64,000 bases of DNA from Pelomonas cellulosilytica (GTDB lineage Bacteria; Pseudomonadota; Gammaproteobacteria; Burkholderiales; Burkholderiaceae_C): positions 310,001-374,000 of the forward strand of contig NZ_JAJTWU010000005.1 in NCBI RefSeq assembly GCF_021353265.1. Reading direction: 5' to 3'. Shown here in pieces: positions 1 through 10,087 of this stretch. A model generated the notes under the pieces. It was given only the letters and a program-made list of their open reading frames with translations. It ran no database searches and was not told the origin of the DNA. A program made the position numbers and the translations under genes. The stretch's first letter is position 1. Each line of letters begins with the position of its first letter.

Positions 1-52
1 TCCCTGACCAAGACTCTTGTCCGCGCATGATGCCGCCAGCGCGGCCTTCGTG

Positions 53-2038
53 TCAGCCGGCGTGCACCGCGGGCCGCGCCTTGTAGAACGTCACCGGCTC
101 CGCCTTCAGCTGCTTGAGCACGTTCTTGCGCATCGCGCCGACGACGTGCATCTCGCAAGGCCTGCAGTCGAAGCGCAGCGTCAGCGTGTCGTCGCCATGC
201 TTCAACACCAGCGGCTCGGCGCGTACGGTGCCCTGCACACCGGTGACGCCCTTGGCCTGCTTGGGGCACAGGCTCAAGCTCCAGCGCACGCAGTGCTTGG
301 TGATCATCAGCGGCACCTCGCCCAGTTCCTCGTGGCTCTCGTAGGCGGCGGCGATGACCTTGACGCCGTGGCGCGCGTAGAACGCGGCGGCGCGGCTGTT
401 GTAGACGTTGGCGAGGTAGGTAAGCGTGTCGTCGGGGTAGGGCACGGGCGGCTCGGCGGGCGCGGCGCGCGGCAGGCGCTCGAACGCCGCGTCGCGCGCA
501 GCCTCCAGCGCCGCGATGCCCTCGCGGCGTAGCGCATTGAGCTTGCTGGCCGGCAGGAACAGCGGCTCACCACGCATCGCCAGCCGCACGCGTCGGGCGC
601 TGAAGATCGTGTCGCCCAGCTTGGCCAGGCCCTCCTTCAGCTGCGCGTCGGCCTGCTTGCCGTCCCGCGCAGGTTCGTGCGCGTGCGGCAGCCGCACCAC
701 CGCCTTCGCGCCAGTCTCGTCCTTCAGCGTCAGCTCGAAACCGGCGGCCACCTGCGCCAGCGTCAGGTCAACGGCGATACGGCGCTCGGCGCTGGGCTTG
801 GCGAGCAGCCGCTCCCAGGCCATGTCGCGGTTGCGGCTGATGGCCGTGCCGGGGAAAAGCTCTTTCATGTCGGCAAAGCTCTGGCCTTTCGACAGGTTCG
901 GCTCGATGCGCCACACCGTGCCGCCAAGCGGCGTCGCCACGTTGACCGGCACGCCCTGCAGCTCGCCCTGGCGGTCCCACCACGTGAGCGCGTCGCCGTT
1001 GTTGACCACCCGCGTCGCGTCGCCGGTGTCGAGGTCGAAGTCGGCCGCGCCGACGCGCTTCACCTCGCCCAGCGGCATGCCGGCGTGCTTGGGGCTGTCG
1101 AAGGCGCCGATGTCGATTTGGCGGCCGTTGACGAAGTAGTCGGTGCCGCCGCGGTTGAAGGCCTGCTCGGGCTCGGGCGTGAACGTGAAGGTGCAGCGAC
1201 CGTGGCCCGTCGAGGCCAGCTCCGGGCGGCGTTCCATGAGCGTGTCCAGCAGTGTGCGGTAGTGCGCCGTCACGTTCTTGACGGTGGCCATGTCCTTGTA
1301 GCGGCCCTCGATCTTGAAGCTGCTGATGCCGGCGTCGATGAGCGCTTCCAGGTTGGCACTCTGGTCGTTGTCCTTCAGGCTCAGCACATGCTTGTCGTGC
1401 GCGATGACGCGGCCCTGCGCATCGGTCACCGTGTAGGGCAGCCGGCACTCCTGGCTGCAGCTGCCGCGGTTGGCGCTGCGGCCGGTGTGGGCGTGGCTGA
1501 TGAAGCACTGGCCGCTGTAGGCCACGCACAGCGCGCCATGCACGAAGAACTCCAGCGTCGCGTGCTGCACCTGCTCGCGGATGGCGAGGATCTGCTTGAG
1601 GTCCAGCTCGCGGGCCAGCACCATCTGCGAGAAACCCACGTCCTGCAGGAAACGCGCCTTTTCGGGCGTGCGGATGTCGGTCTGCGTGCTGGCGTGCAGC
1701 TGCAGGGGCGGCAGGTCCAGCTCCAGCAGGCCCATGTCCTGCACGATGAGCGCGTCGACGCCGGCATCAAACAGCTGCCAGGCCTGCTGGCGCGCGCCCT
1801 CCAGCTCGTCGTCGCGCAAGATGGTATTCATCGTGACGAAGATGCGCGCGTTGAAGCGGTGGGCGTGCTTCACGAGCCGCGCGATGTCGCCGATGCCGTT
1901 GGGCGCCTTGTCACGCGCGCCGAAGCCCGGGCCGCCGATGTAGACGGCGTCCGCCCCGTGGTTGACTGCCTCGATGCCGATGTCGGCGTCGCGGGCGGGA
2001 GCAAGCAGTTCGAGACGGGTGGTCGTTGCGGCGTGCAT
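53..2038 (-). CDS. rlhA: Peptidase U32-family 23S rRNA hydroxylase RlhA
   Basis: Matches RlhA, the U32-family enzyme that makes 5-hydroxycytidine at C2501 of 23S rRNA. The 661-residue length fits RlhA (about 650) and not the shorter tRNA enzyme TrhP (about 450). Visible landmarks are RLELLAPARD and GADAVYIGGPGFGAR at the N-terminus, the Cys-rich segments GALCVAYSGQCFISH and NRGSCSQECRLPY near residues 165-200, and KHC / DCRPCEMHV near the C-terminus, the likely iron-sulfur ligands. The frame stays open to 2560, but the ATG at 2038 gives the family N-terminus and avoids running into the divergent chemoreceptor gene. It stands alone. The assignment is from family resemblance; C2501 specificity is inferred. 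Confidence 0.93.
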   Translation of the reverse strand: MHAATTTRLELLAPARDADIGIEAVNHGADAVYIGGPGFGARDKAPNGIGDIARLVKHAHRFNARIFVTMNTILRDDELEGARQQAWQLFDAGVDALIVQDMGLLELDLPPLQLHASTQTDIRTPEKARFLQDVGFSQMVLARELDLKQILAIREQVQHATLEFFVHGALCVAYSGQCFISHAHTGRSANRGSCSQECRLPYTVTDAQGRVIAHDKHVLSLKDNDQSANLEALIDAGISSFKIEGRYKDMATVKNVTAHYRTLLDTLMERRPELASTGHGRCTFTFTPEPEQAFNRGGTDYFVNGRQIDIGAFDSPKHAGMPLGEVKRVGAADFDLDTGDATRVVNNGDALTWWDRQGELQGVPVNVATPLGGTVWRIEPNLSKGQSFADMKELFPGTAISRNRDMAWERLLAKPSAERRIAVDLTLAQVAAGFELTLKDETGAKAVVRLPHAHEPARDGKQADAQLKEGLAKLGDTIFSARRVRLAMRGEPLFLPASKLNALRREGIAALEAARDAAFERLPRAAPAEPPVPYPDDTLTYLANVYNSRAAAFYARHGVKVIAAAYESHEELGEVPLMITKHCVRWSLSLCPKQAKGVTGVQGTVRAEPLVLKHGDDTLTLRFDCRPCEMHVVGAMRKNVLKQLKAEPVTFYKARPAVHAG

Positions 2039-2132
2039 GACAAATTTTACGAAACGATCCCGCTGCAGTTGCAGTGCAACATGAAGTGGTACTAGCCTCC
2101 TGGTAGCGCCACCAGGCGCCAAGGGAGTGGCA

Positions 2133-4067
2133 ATGAGAACCTGGATCGAGAGACTGGGCCTGGGCAGAAAGCTGGCAGCGGTGGCCTTGGTCAGCGTGCT
2201 GCTGTGCTTGGTGCCGTCACTGCTGTTCCTGGAACTCGCTCGCAGCGCCGAGGCCCAGCTCAGCAAGGAAAGCGCGGCCATCCCCGCCGTGACGCTGGGC
2301 GTGAAACTCGCCCGGCTGACGGCCCAGCACCGCGGCCTGGCCAACAGCCAGCTCAACGGCGACGCTGCCGCCGAGGCCAAGCGTGCCGCGGTCTGGCAGC
2401 AGTTGCGTGCCCTGGAGCCGCCAAGCCTCGAAGCCGCAGGTGCCATGCCAGGCACGGCCCTCCCCGGCGAGCTGGGCGAGCGCTGGCGCGCGCTGAAGCA
2501 GCTGGGGGAGGCCGTGGGCAACCGCAGCATCAATGCTGCAGACAGCTTTCGCCAGCACACCGAGCTCGTCGATGCGCAGCTCGCCTGGGTCTACGAGGTG
2601 GCAGTGGCCTCCGAACTGGTACTGCATCCGTTCGCCAGCGGCTATTTCCTGCAGGACGCCGCGCTGCTGCACCTGCCGCGCAGCGCAGAGATGCTGGGTC
2701 GGTTGCGCGGCGCCGGCATGGGCATGCTGGTCAAGGGCGAGCTCGCGCCAAGCGACCGCCAGCGCCTGGCCGCGTTGCTGGACAGCGCACTGGCGGCCCA
2801 GACGAACGCGGACCGCGCGCTGGCGCGGGTGGCCCTGCCGGACGAGGCGGGGCGGCAGATGTCCACGCTGTCGGCGGCGCTGAAGGCCCGACTGGCCGAA
2901 GCCCGTCAGCGCGCGCTGCAGGACATCATCGAACCCGCCACGCCACAGCTGCGCCCGCAGGACTGGTGGGCCACGACAACGGCCGCCATCGACGCGCAAT
3001 ACGCCGTCAGCGACGCCGCCATGGAGGCGCTGGAGCGCGACCTGGCACGGACACTGGCCGACGACCGCCGCACGCTGATGCTGGGGCTGGGCGCCATCGC
3101 CGGGCTCGCCATGCTGGGCGGCTGGCTGCTGTGGACCATCGCGCGCCAGACCTCGCGCTCGATAGGCCGCGCACTGGACATCGCGCAGGCGGTGGCCGAA
3201 GGTGACCTGGCGCAGCAGGCCGACGTGGACCATCGCTCCCTCGACGAAGGCGAACGGCTCACCGCTGCGCTGGTGGACATGGCCGGCAGGCTCAGCAGCG
3301 TCGTGTCCACGGTGCGCCATCGGGCCGACGAGGTGGCCCACGCCAGCCAGGAGATCGCCGCCGGCAGCGCCGACCTGTCGTCCCGCACCGAGACGCAAGC
3401 CGCCGCGCTGGAGCAGACGACGGCCTCCGTCGACGCGGTCCGGCAGGGGCTGGAGCAGGGGGCGCAACAGTCCAGCCAGGCAGCCGGCCTAGCCAGCGAG
3501 GTGCGCCGGCTGGCCGAGTCGGGCGGCAGCACCGTGGCGGCGCTGGCCGGCACGATGCGCGACATCCAGACCAGCTCGCAGCGCATCGCCGACATCATCG
3601 GCACCATCGACGGCATCGCCTTCCAGACCAACATCCTGGCGCTGAATGCGGCTGTCGAGGCGGCCCGCGCCGGCGAGCACGGCCGCGGCTTCGCCGTGGT
3701 GGCCAGCGAGGTGCGCGCGCTAGCGCAGCGGGCCGCTGCGTCGTCCAAGGAGATCCGCACGTTGATCACCGAGAGCGTCGAGCGCGTGGGCAGCGGCCAT
3801 ACCCAGGGCGAGGAGGCCACCGCGCTGATGCAGCAGGTGGTGGAGGCCATGGGCCGCGTGGACAGCGTCATCGGCGGCCTGAGCGCGCTGTCGCGCGAGC
3901 AGCACCTCAGCATGGACGAGGTGGGCATCGCCGTGCACCAGATGGACGACATGACGCAGCAGAACGCCGCCCTCGTGGAGGAAAGCGCCGCGGCGGCCGA
4001 GAGCCTGCAGCGCCAGGCCGAGGCGCTGCGCGAGGTGATGGCGCGCTTCCGCACGGTAGCCGGCTGA
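2133..4067 (+). CDS. Methyl-accepting chemotaxis protein
   Basis: Transmembrane chemoreceptor that signals to CheA/CheW. A first membrane helix lies near residues 13-34, a roughly 280-residue periplasmic sensor region without a family I recognise follows, a second helix is near 314-336, then HAMP and the cytoplasmic signalling coiled coil. The conserved hairpin tip [20 protein letters not shown] is near residue 495. The C-terminus RFRTVAG lacks a CheR/CheB-tethering pentapeptide. A GTG at 2127 is possible, but the AAGGGAG at 2121-2127 is correctly spaced only for the ATG at 2133. Divergent from rlhA; no che genes are nearby, so it is an orphan receptor with unknown ligand. Confidence 0.93.
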   Translation: MRTWIERLGLGRKLAAVALVSVLLCLVPSLLFLELARSAEAQLSKESAAIPAVTLGVKLARLTAQHRGLANSQLNGDAAAEAKRAAVWQQLRALEPPSLEAAGAMPGTALPGELGERWRALKQLGEAVGNRSINAADSFRQHTELVDAQLAWVYEVAVASELVLHPFASGYFLQDAALLHLPRSAEMLGRLRGAGMGMLVKGELAPSDRQRLAALLDSALAAQTNADRALARVALPDEAGRQMSTLSAALKARLAEARQRALQDIIEPATPQLRPQDWWATTTAAIDAQYAVSDAAMEALERDLARTLADDRRTLMLGLGAIAGLAMLGGWLLWTIARQTSRSIGRALDIAQAVAEGDLAQQADVDHRSLDEGERLTAALVDMAGRLSSVVSTVRHRADEVAHASQEIAAGSADLSSRTETQAAALEQTTASVDAVRQGLEQGAQQSSQAAGLASEVRRLAESGGSTVAALAGTMRDIQTSSQRIADIIGTIDGIAFQTNILALNAAVEAARAGEHGRGFAVVASEVRALAQRAAASSKEIRTLITESVERVGSGHTQGEEATALMQQVVEAMGRVDSVIGGLSALSREQHLSMDEVGIAVHQMDDMTQQNAALVEESAAAAESLQRQAEALREVMARFRTVAG

Positions 4068-4079
4068 CCGCCGCGTCCG

Positions 4080-7000
4080 TCAAGCCGGCGTCGTCGACTC
4101 GCCTTCGGTGCGCTGCGCGGCCGGCCGCGGCTCGCTCCATGCCGCCACCAGCCGCGTCTCGCGCTGCCAGCTCGCCAGGCTGCTGGGCATGCCGTCCGGC
4201 GTCAGGCCGTCGCTCTGCACGGCGCCGACGAAGCCGTCGCGCCTCCGCGCCTTGGCGGCATACAACGCCGAGTCGGCAAGCGCCAGGCAAGCGCGCCAGT
4301 CCCACAGCCGCGGCTGCTTCGGGTCCAGCGGGAAGGCGCAGAAGCCGATAGACACCGTCACGTGGACGGCTTCGCCGGTGCCGATGTCGAACGGCTGTTC
4401 GCGCACGGCGGCGCAGACGCGCGCGGCCAGCTCGGCGGCGTCGCGCCGCTCGGTCTCACGAGCCAGCACCAGCACCTCCTCGCCGCCCCAGCGCACGAGA
4501 GAGTCGGTCTCGCGGAACACGCCACGCAACCGCGCCGCCAGCTGCACCAGCACCGCATCGCCCGCGGCATGACCATGCTCGTCGTTGACGCACTTGAAGT
4601 GGTCCAGGTCCAGCAGCATCAGCAGCAAGTCGGCATCGGGCCCCGGATCGCCCGGCGCCTCGAACCGGCGCAGGCACAGCGCGAGGTCGTCGTCCAGCCG
4701 CAGCTCCAGGTAGCGCCGGTTGCGCAGGCCGGTCAGCGCGTCGGTCAGGCTCAGCTCGCGCAGCTCGGCGGTGCGCTCGGCCACCAGCGCCTGCAGCTCG
4801 GCCTCGTGGCGGCGCAAGGCGCGCGTGCGCCAGCCCGTCCAGGCCCAGACGGCCGCCAGCCCGGCCAGCAGGGCGGCAACGTGGGCCAAGCCGGTTTCCC
4901 ACCAGGCCGGCGCTAATTCGATGGGCACCTCCAGCATGGCGCCGTCCCAATGCTCGGGATGGGCCGTGGCGCGCACCTGCAGCGTGTAGCGGCCGGGCTG
5001 CAGCGGACCGAAGCTTGGGTTGCGGCCCGTGGCGTCCACGCGCGTCCAATCGTCGTCCAGTCCCTGCAACCGATACTGGTAGCGCAGCCGCGCGGGGTCG
5101 GCAAAGTCCAGCGCCGCAAACTCGACCGATAGCGTGCGCTTGCCGGACGCCAGCGGCAGCACGTCGCCGGCATAGCGCGGCGGCGCCGCGGGCTGGCCGT
5201 TCACGCGCAGGCCGCTTATGACCAGAGGCGGGCTGGCGTCCGGCGCCTGCCAGACCTCAGGCAGCACGCGCAGCAACCCGCGGCTGCCACCGAACAGCAG
5301 GCCGCCGCCGGGCAGCTCGGCGCTGGCGAAGAACCAGAAGCTGCCGAAGTTGGCGCCTTCGGCCGGGCCGAAGCCGTCGATCCGGTCGGTCGCCGGGTCA
5401 TAGACGTTAAGCTGGCTCCAGATGCGACCCTGGGCGTCCTCGTGCAAGTGCCCGCCGAAGACGCCCTCCAAGCCGTGGCGCTCGCTGATGCGCTCGAAGC
5501 GCGCACGACCCTGCGCGTCCCAGCCCTTGAGCCGGTGCAGGCCGCTAACCGGCGTGTCCAGCCACAGCTGGCCGTCGCGCGCCCACAGCAGTGCCATGAC
5601 GGCCGGGCTGCCCAGGCCCTCACCGGGCGCCTGCGGCACCGGCCCCAGCAGCCCGTCGCCCGGCTCGCGCTCCCGCAGCAGGCCCTTTTGCCCGCCCACC
5701 CACAGCCGGCCATCGGGCGCCTGGCGCAGCACGTAGACGCCGCCCTGCAGCGGCGGGCCCTGCGGCGGCTGCACGCGCACCAGCGCGTCCGCCGCCGGGC
5801 CAGCCAGCCGGTACAGCCCCTCCTGCATGCCCAGCCACACGCCGCCGTCGGCCCGCAGCATCAACTGCTGGGCCCGGCCGCCGTCCAGCGGCCAGTCGCG
5901 CAGCAGCCGGCCGTCGGCGGCCCGGTGCTCCAGGCGGCCGGCCGCGGCCATCCACAGGCTACCGTCGGCTGCCTCTGCGAGGCTCTCGACGACGCTGTGC
6001 CGCTCGCGCGGCCACAAGCCAAGGCTGGCGAGGTCGCGACCGGGCCGGCCGTCCAGCCGCACGACGGTGCCGGACTGCGTCGCCGCCAGCACCTCGCCGG
6101 AGCGCAGCACCAGCACGGCACGCACGTCGGCCTCGGCCAGCGGCCCGCCCGCGTCGACATCGGGCCCGCGCACGGCCAGCGCCGGATGGCTGAGGTGGCG
6201 CTGCACGCCGAGGCCGTAGCCGCTGACCCACATCGCCCCGCTGCGGTCGCGCAGCAGGCCGCTGATGTCGTTGCCCGCCAGCCCCGTGAGCCGCCGCGCG
6301 TCGTTGTGCAACTCGGCCTCGACCGCGCCGCTGTCGACATCCACCCAGAACAGCCCATTCTTGGCGCCCACCCAGAGGCGTCCGTCCACCGCCTGCGCCA
6401 GCGCCTGCACGGGCTGGCGCAGCGCCTGCACCCAGCGCACGCGGCCCCGCTCGACGACCCCCAGCCGCCCGTCCTGCGTGCCCAGCCAGACGCGGCCGGT
6501 GCCGTCTTCGACCAACGCCTGCACGGTCGCGCCCCTGGGCAGGTCGCCCAGGCCGGGCAGCTCGACATCACGCCACGTGCCCTGCACCCGCTGCGCCAGC
6601 CCGCGCCAGTGGCCGGCCCACACGCTGCCGTCGCGCGCCGCGCACACCGCGAGCACGCGGGACTCGGGCTCGCCGTGCCACGTCAGCGCCTGCGGTTCGA
6701 CCTGGCCATGGCGCGGGTCGTACCGCTGCAGGCCACCGCCCAGCGTGCCGATCCAGACGACGCCGTCGCGGTCCTCCGCCAGCGCGCGGATCGGGGCCGG
6801 CGCAGCACCGTTGGCATGGCTGACGACGCGGTCCAGCGCGGGGTCGTAGGCCACGAGGCCACGAAACTCCGTGCCGATCCACATGCGGCCATCGGCCGCC
6901 GGCGCCATCGCGCGCACCCAGCCCAGGCCGCGCTGCGCCGGTGTGTCGCCCGCCATCTCGATGGGGCGCAGACGGTAGCCGTCGTAGCGCATAACGCCCT

Positions 7001-7175
7001 TGCTCGTCGCAACCCACAGGAAGCCGGCGCGGTCCTGCGCGATGGCGGGCACCGAGTTCTGCGGCACGGCCACCGTGCGGAACTGGACTTCCAGGGGGCC
7101 GGCACCAGCGCCAGCCCAGCCAAGATGAAACGTCAGGACGGCCAGCAGGCCCAGCAGACAACGAACCAGGGGCAT
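4080..7175 (-). CDS. Two-component-type propeller, Y_Y_Y and GGDEF protein (diguanylate cyclase)
   Basis: About 1031 residues: signal peptide, a long run of beta-propeller repeats of the type LWVATSKGVMRYDGY / MWIGTEFRGLVAYDP, a Y_Y_Y domain (PLQPGRYTLQVRA), one membrane helix near 760-780, a short coiled coil and a GGDEF domain. The active-site motif is GGEEV near residue 899, and RETD exactly five residues upstream is a canonical inhibitory I-site. It should make c-di-GMP in response to a periplasmic signal. The ATG at 7175 is preferred to 7199 because it starts a clean signal peptide (MPLVRCLLGLLAVLTF). It lies 48 nt downstream of the AAA ATPase on the same strand. Periplasmic ligand unknown. 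Confidence 0.9.
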   Translation of the reverse strand: MPLVRCLLGLLAVLTFHLGWAGAGAGPLEVQFRTVAVPQNSVPAIAQDRAGFLWVATSKGVMRYDGYRLRPIEMAGDTPAQRGLGWVRAMAPAADGRMWIGTEFRGLVAYDPALDRVVSHANGAAPAPIRALAEDRDGVVWIGTLGGGLQRYDPRHGQVEPQALTWHGEPESRVLAVCAARDGSVWAGHWRGLAQRVQGTWRDVELPGLGDLPRGATVQALVEDGTGRVWLGTQDGRLGVVERGRVRWVQALRQPVQALAQAVDGRLWVGAKNGLFWVDVDSGAVEAELHNDARRLTGLAGNDISGLLRDRSGAMWVSGYGLGVQRHLSHPALAVRGPDVDAGGPLAEADVRAVLVLRSGEVLAATQSGTVVRLDGRPGRDLASLGLWPRERHSVVESLAEAADGSLWMAAAGRLEHRAADGRLLRDWPLDGGRAQQLMLRADGGVWLGMQEGLYRLAGPAADALVRVQPPQGPPLQGGVYVLRQAPDGRLWVGGQKGLLREREPGDGLLGPVPQAPGEGLGSPAVMALLWARDGQLWLDTPVSGLHRLKGWDAQGRARFERISERHGLEGVFGGHLHEDAQGRIWSQLNVYDPATDRIDGFGPAEGANFGSFWFFASAELPGGGLLFGGSRGLLRVLPEVWQAPDASPPLVISGLRVNGQPAAPPRYAGDVLPLASGKRTLSVEFAALDFADPARLRYQYRLQGLDDDWTRVDATGRNPSFGPLQPGRYTLQVRATAHPEHWDGAMLEVPIELAPAWWETGLAHVAALLAGLAAVWAWTGWRTRALRRHEAELQALVAERTAELRELSLTDALTGLRNRRYLELRLDDDLALCLRRFEAPGDPGPDADLLLMLLDLDHFKCVNDEHGHAAGDAVLVQLAARLRGVFRETDSLVRWGGEEVLVLARETERRDAAELAARVCAAVREQPFDIGTGEAVHVTVSIGFCAFPLDPKQPRLWDWRACLALADSALYAAKARRRDGFVGAVQSDGLTPDGMPSSLASWQRETRLVAAWSEPRPAAQRTEGESTTPA

Positions 7176-7223
7176 GGGCGCGCATCCTAAGCCGCCCATG
7201 AGCCGGCAGCGGCCGTAGGAACG

Positions 7224-7970
7224 TCAACTGTTCAGCAACTGGGCAAGCATGCGGGCCGGGTCGGCCATGAATTCACGCATCACGCGGAAATGTGCCGTTT
7301 CCTCGGCCCGCACGCGCTCGATGCCGCCCGCGCCAAAGCGGTAGACCCAGGCGTCCGGGTAGGCCATCAGCAGCGGCGAATGCGTCGCAATGACGAATTG
7401 CGAGCCCTGGCGCACCAGTTCGTGCAGGCGGCGCAGCGCGTCCAGCTGGCGCTGCGGCGATAGCGCCGCCTCGGGTTCGTCGAGCAGGTAGAGGCCGCGC
7501 GGGCCGAAACGCTCGTGCATCAACTTCAGGAATGACTCTCCATGCGACTGCTCGTGCAACGAGCGCCCGCCATAGGCGTCGATGACCCGCGGCCCGCCCG
7601 GCCCTTCGTCCAGCCTCTCGATCTCGGTCGCGACATTGAAGAAGCTCTCGGCGCGCAGGAACCAGCCGTCGCGCCAGCGCTTGACGCCCTTGGCGACGCG
7701 CAGATGCTCATGCAGCTCCGAGTGCGACACCCGCGTGCCGAAGTTGAAGCTGCGGCTGCCGCCTTCCGCGTTGAAGCCCAGCGATACCGCCAGCGCCTCC
7801 AGCAGCGTGGACTTGCCTGACCCGTTCTCGCCGACAAAGAACGTCACATGCGGGTGCAGTTCCAGCCGGTCCAGCGTCTTCACGGCCGGCAGGCTGAACG
7901 GGTAACGGTCGAAGGACTCGACCTCGTCGCGCTTGAGCGCGAGATGGAAGACGAACTGGGAGGCGAGCAT
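7224..7970 (-). CDS. AAA family ATPase, RecF/ABC-type (AAA_21-like)
   Basis: Small soluble ATPase (248 residues) with Walker A GENGSGKST near residue 47, an ABC-like Walker B/D-loop stretch LYLLDEPEAALSP near 165 and the switch histidine segment FVIATHSPLLMAYPDAW. The family resembles the predicted AAA_21 ATPases. The ATG at 7970 has a GGAG eight bases upstream; an in-frame ATG at 7991 is less likely. It is 43 nt downstream of the ABC exporter ATPase, so it may be co-transcribed with it, though it has no membrane partner and no obvious transport role. Precise function unknown. Confidence 0.8.
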   Translation of the reverse strand: MLASQFVFHLALKRDEVESFDRYPFSLPAVKTLDRLELHPHVTFFVGENGSGKSTLLEALAVSLGFNAEGGSRSFNFGTRVSHSELHEHLRVAKGVKRWRDGWFLRAESFFNVATEIERLDEGPGGPRVIDAYGGRSLHEQSHGESFLKLMHERFGPRGLYLLDEPEAALSPQRQLDALRRLHELVRQGSQFVIATHSPLLMAYPDAWVYRFGAGGIERVRAEETAHFRVMREFMADPARMLAQLLNS

Positions 7971-8013
7971 CGCCGGTGCTCCATGGCGCAAAGCGCCCGA
8001 CTATGCCGCCAGC

Positions 8014-8691
<678 letters not shown>

Positions 8692-8693
8692 GG

Positions 8694-9926
8694 TCAGTTG
8701 AGATCCAGGGCGGAGGCGCCGGCGAAGGCGCGGTAGGGGGAGACGACGACCAGCTCGCCGGGCTGCAAGCCGCCCAGCACTTCGACGACGCCGTCGGCGC
8801 GGCGGCCCAGCTGCAGCGGGCGGCGCCGGGCGTGGCGGCCGTCGGCGTCGAGCACGAAGGCCCAGGCGCCGCCGGTGTCGGTGTAGAAGCCGGCGTCGGG
8901 CAGCAGCAGCGCCTGCTGCGTGTGGCCGAGCGTGAGGCGCACGCCCAGGCCCTGGCCGACTTGCAACGCCGGCGGGTCCGCGTCGAAGGCCAGCTCGACG
9001 CTGAAGCGGCCGTCCTTGACCAGCGGGTCGATGCGGGCCACATGCAGCGCGTGGTCGCGGCCGTCGTGCGTAAGCGCCGCAGCCAGGCCTTCATGCACGC
9101 GGGCGAGATGGAATTCGTCCAGACGCAGGTCCAGCTTGAAGCGGCCCAGGCTGTCAAGCCGCGCGATGCGCGTGCTGGCGCGAACGCTTTCGCCGACCTG
9201 CAGCGTCAGGCCCGTCACACGGCCAGCCACCGGAGCGCGCACGGCCAGCCCTTCGCTGGCGGCGCGCATCGCGGCCAGGCGCTTGTCCAGGTCGGTCACG
9301 GCGCGCTGCATGGCCTCGATGGACTGCTGGCGCGTTGCGAGTTCCTCGCGGCTGTCATGGCGCGCCTGCGCGACCAGCCGCTCCGTCATCGCTAGCTTGT
9401 CGGCCGAGTCTTCCAGTGCCGACGGCGACAGGAAGCCGGTGGCGGCCAGCTCTCGGTTGCGCTCGTGCAGGCGGCGCACGCGCTCCAGCTCGAACTGGCC
9501 TTGCGTCAGCTCACGGCGCAGCTGCGCCTGAGCCTGCATCAGGCCGGCGCGAAAGGTGGCGAGGTTGGCCGTCTGCTGCGCCGCTTCCGCCGAGCGCGCC
9601 ATCAGCTCCTGCGCACGCTGGGTGCTGCTCAGCACGACCAGCAGCTGGCCGGCCTCGACGCGCGCGCCGTCCTTCACCAGCACCTGCTCGACGCGGCCGT
9701 CCTCGGTCGCGTCCAGCAGCACGGACTGCAGCGGCTGAGCCGTCGCGCGGCCGACGACGACGTCGCGGAACGGACCCGTCTTCGCCACGGCGATCTCCAC
9801 GTCCGCAAGCGCCACCGGCACGCCGCGCGGCCACACGCGCACCAGCGCCACAGCCATCGCCAGCGCTACGACGACCCCCATCGCGATGAGCCGGTAACGC
9901 CGCGGCGCCGCCACACGGCGGTCCAT
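8694..9926 (-). CDS. HlyD/RND-type periplasmic adaptor of ABC exporter
   Basis: Membrane-fusion protein of 410 residues: N-terminal membrane anchor (IAMGVVVALAMAVALVRVW), split biotinyl-lipoyl-like domain around VLLDATEDGRVEQVLVKDGARV and VRAPVAGRVTGLTLQVGE, a long alpha-helical hairpin between them, and a beta-barrel. It links the MacB-like permease to an outer-membrane channel. The start is ambiguous. The frame extends in phase to an ATG at 10091 that overlaps the permease stop (ATGA), which would add 55 residues unlike the family; ATG 9926 gives the usual N-terminus. A perfect 7-bp stem-loop (9999-10017) sits in the disputed segment. Confidence 0.88.
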   Translation of the reverse strand: MDRRVAAPRRYRLIAMGVVVALAMAVALVRVWPRGVPVALADVEIAVAKTGPFRDVVVGRATAQPLQSVLLDATEDGRVEQVLVKDGARVEAGQLLVVLSSTQRAQELMARSAEAAQQTANLATFRAGLMQAQAQLRRELTQGQFELERVRRLHERNRELAATGFLSPSALEDSADKLAMTERLVAQARHDSREELATRQQSIEAMQRAVTDLDKRLAAMRAASEGLAVRAPVAGRVTGLTLQVGESVRASTRIARLDSLGRFKLDLRLDEFHLARVHEGLAAALTHDGRDHALHVARIDPLVKDGRFSVELAFDADPPALQVGQGLGVRLTLGHTQQALLLPDAGFYTDTGGAWAFVLDADGRHARRRPLQLGRRADGVVEVLGGLQPGELVVVSPYRAFAGASALDLN

Positions 9927-9998
9927 CGAGGCGCCGGACTCCGCCCGCACGGGCCGAGTGCCGGTCCGCTCCCAAGCCGGCCCGTCAAGGTGATCTAA

Positions 9999-10017
9999 GT
10001 TCGGCTGAACGCCGAAC
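9999..10017. other. Perfect stem-loop between permease and adaptor
   Basis: GTTCGGC and GCCGAAC flank a 5-nt loop. It sits between the permease stop (10088) and the favoured adaptor start (9926). It has no T-tract, so it is not a classical terminator; it could tune translation or mRNA stability between the two cistrons, or be incidental if the adaptor starts at 10091. Confidence 0.4.
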
Positions 10018-10087
10018 GTATCGCCATCCCCACGGGCGACCGGCGGGGCGGGCCCGCGTTCAGCGCGGAACGACCAGACGAGGGGCT

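Noticed and set aside
1..52. A gene at the left edge
   Set aside because: The 52 bases beyond the rlhA stop show no start signal or recognisable coding remnant.
5442..7190. Long plus-strand frame opposite the propeller-GGDEF gene
   Set aside because: Antisense to repeated beta-propeller codons, which produces a repetitive His/Arg/Ala shadow. No start signal or domain.
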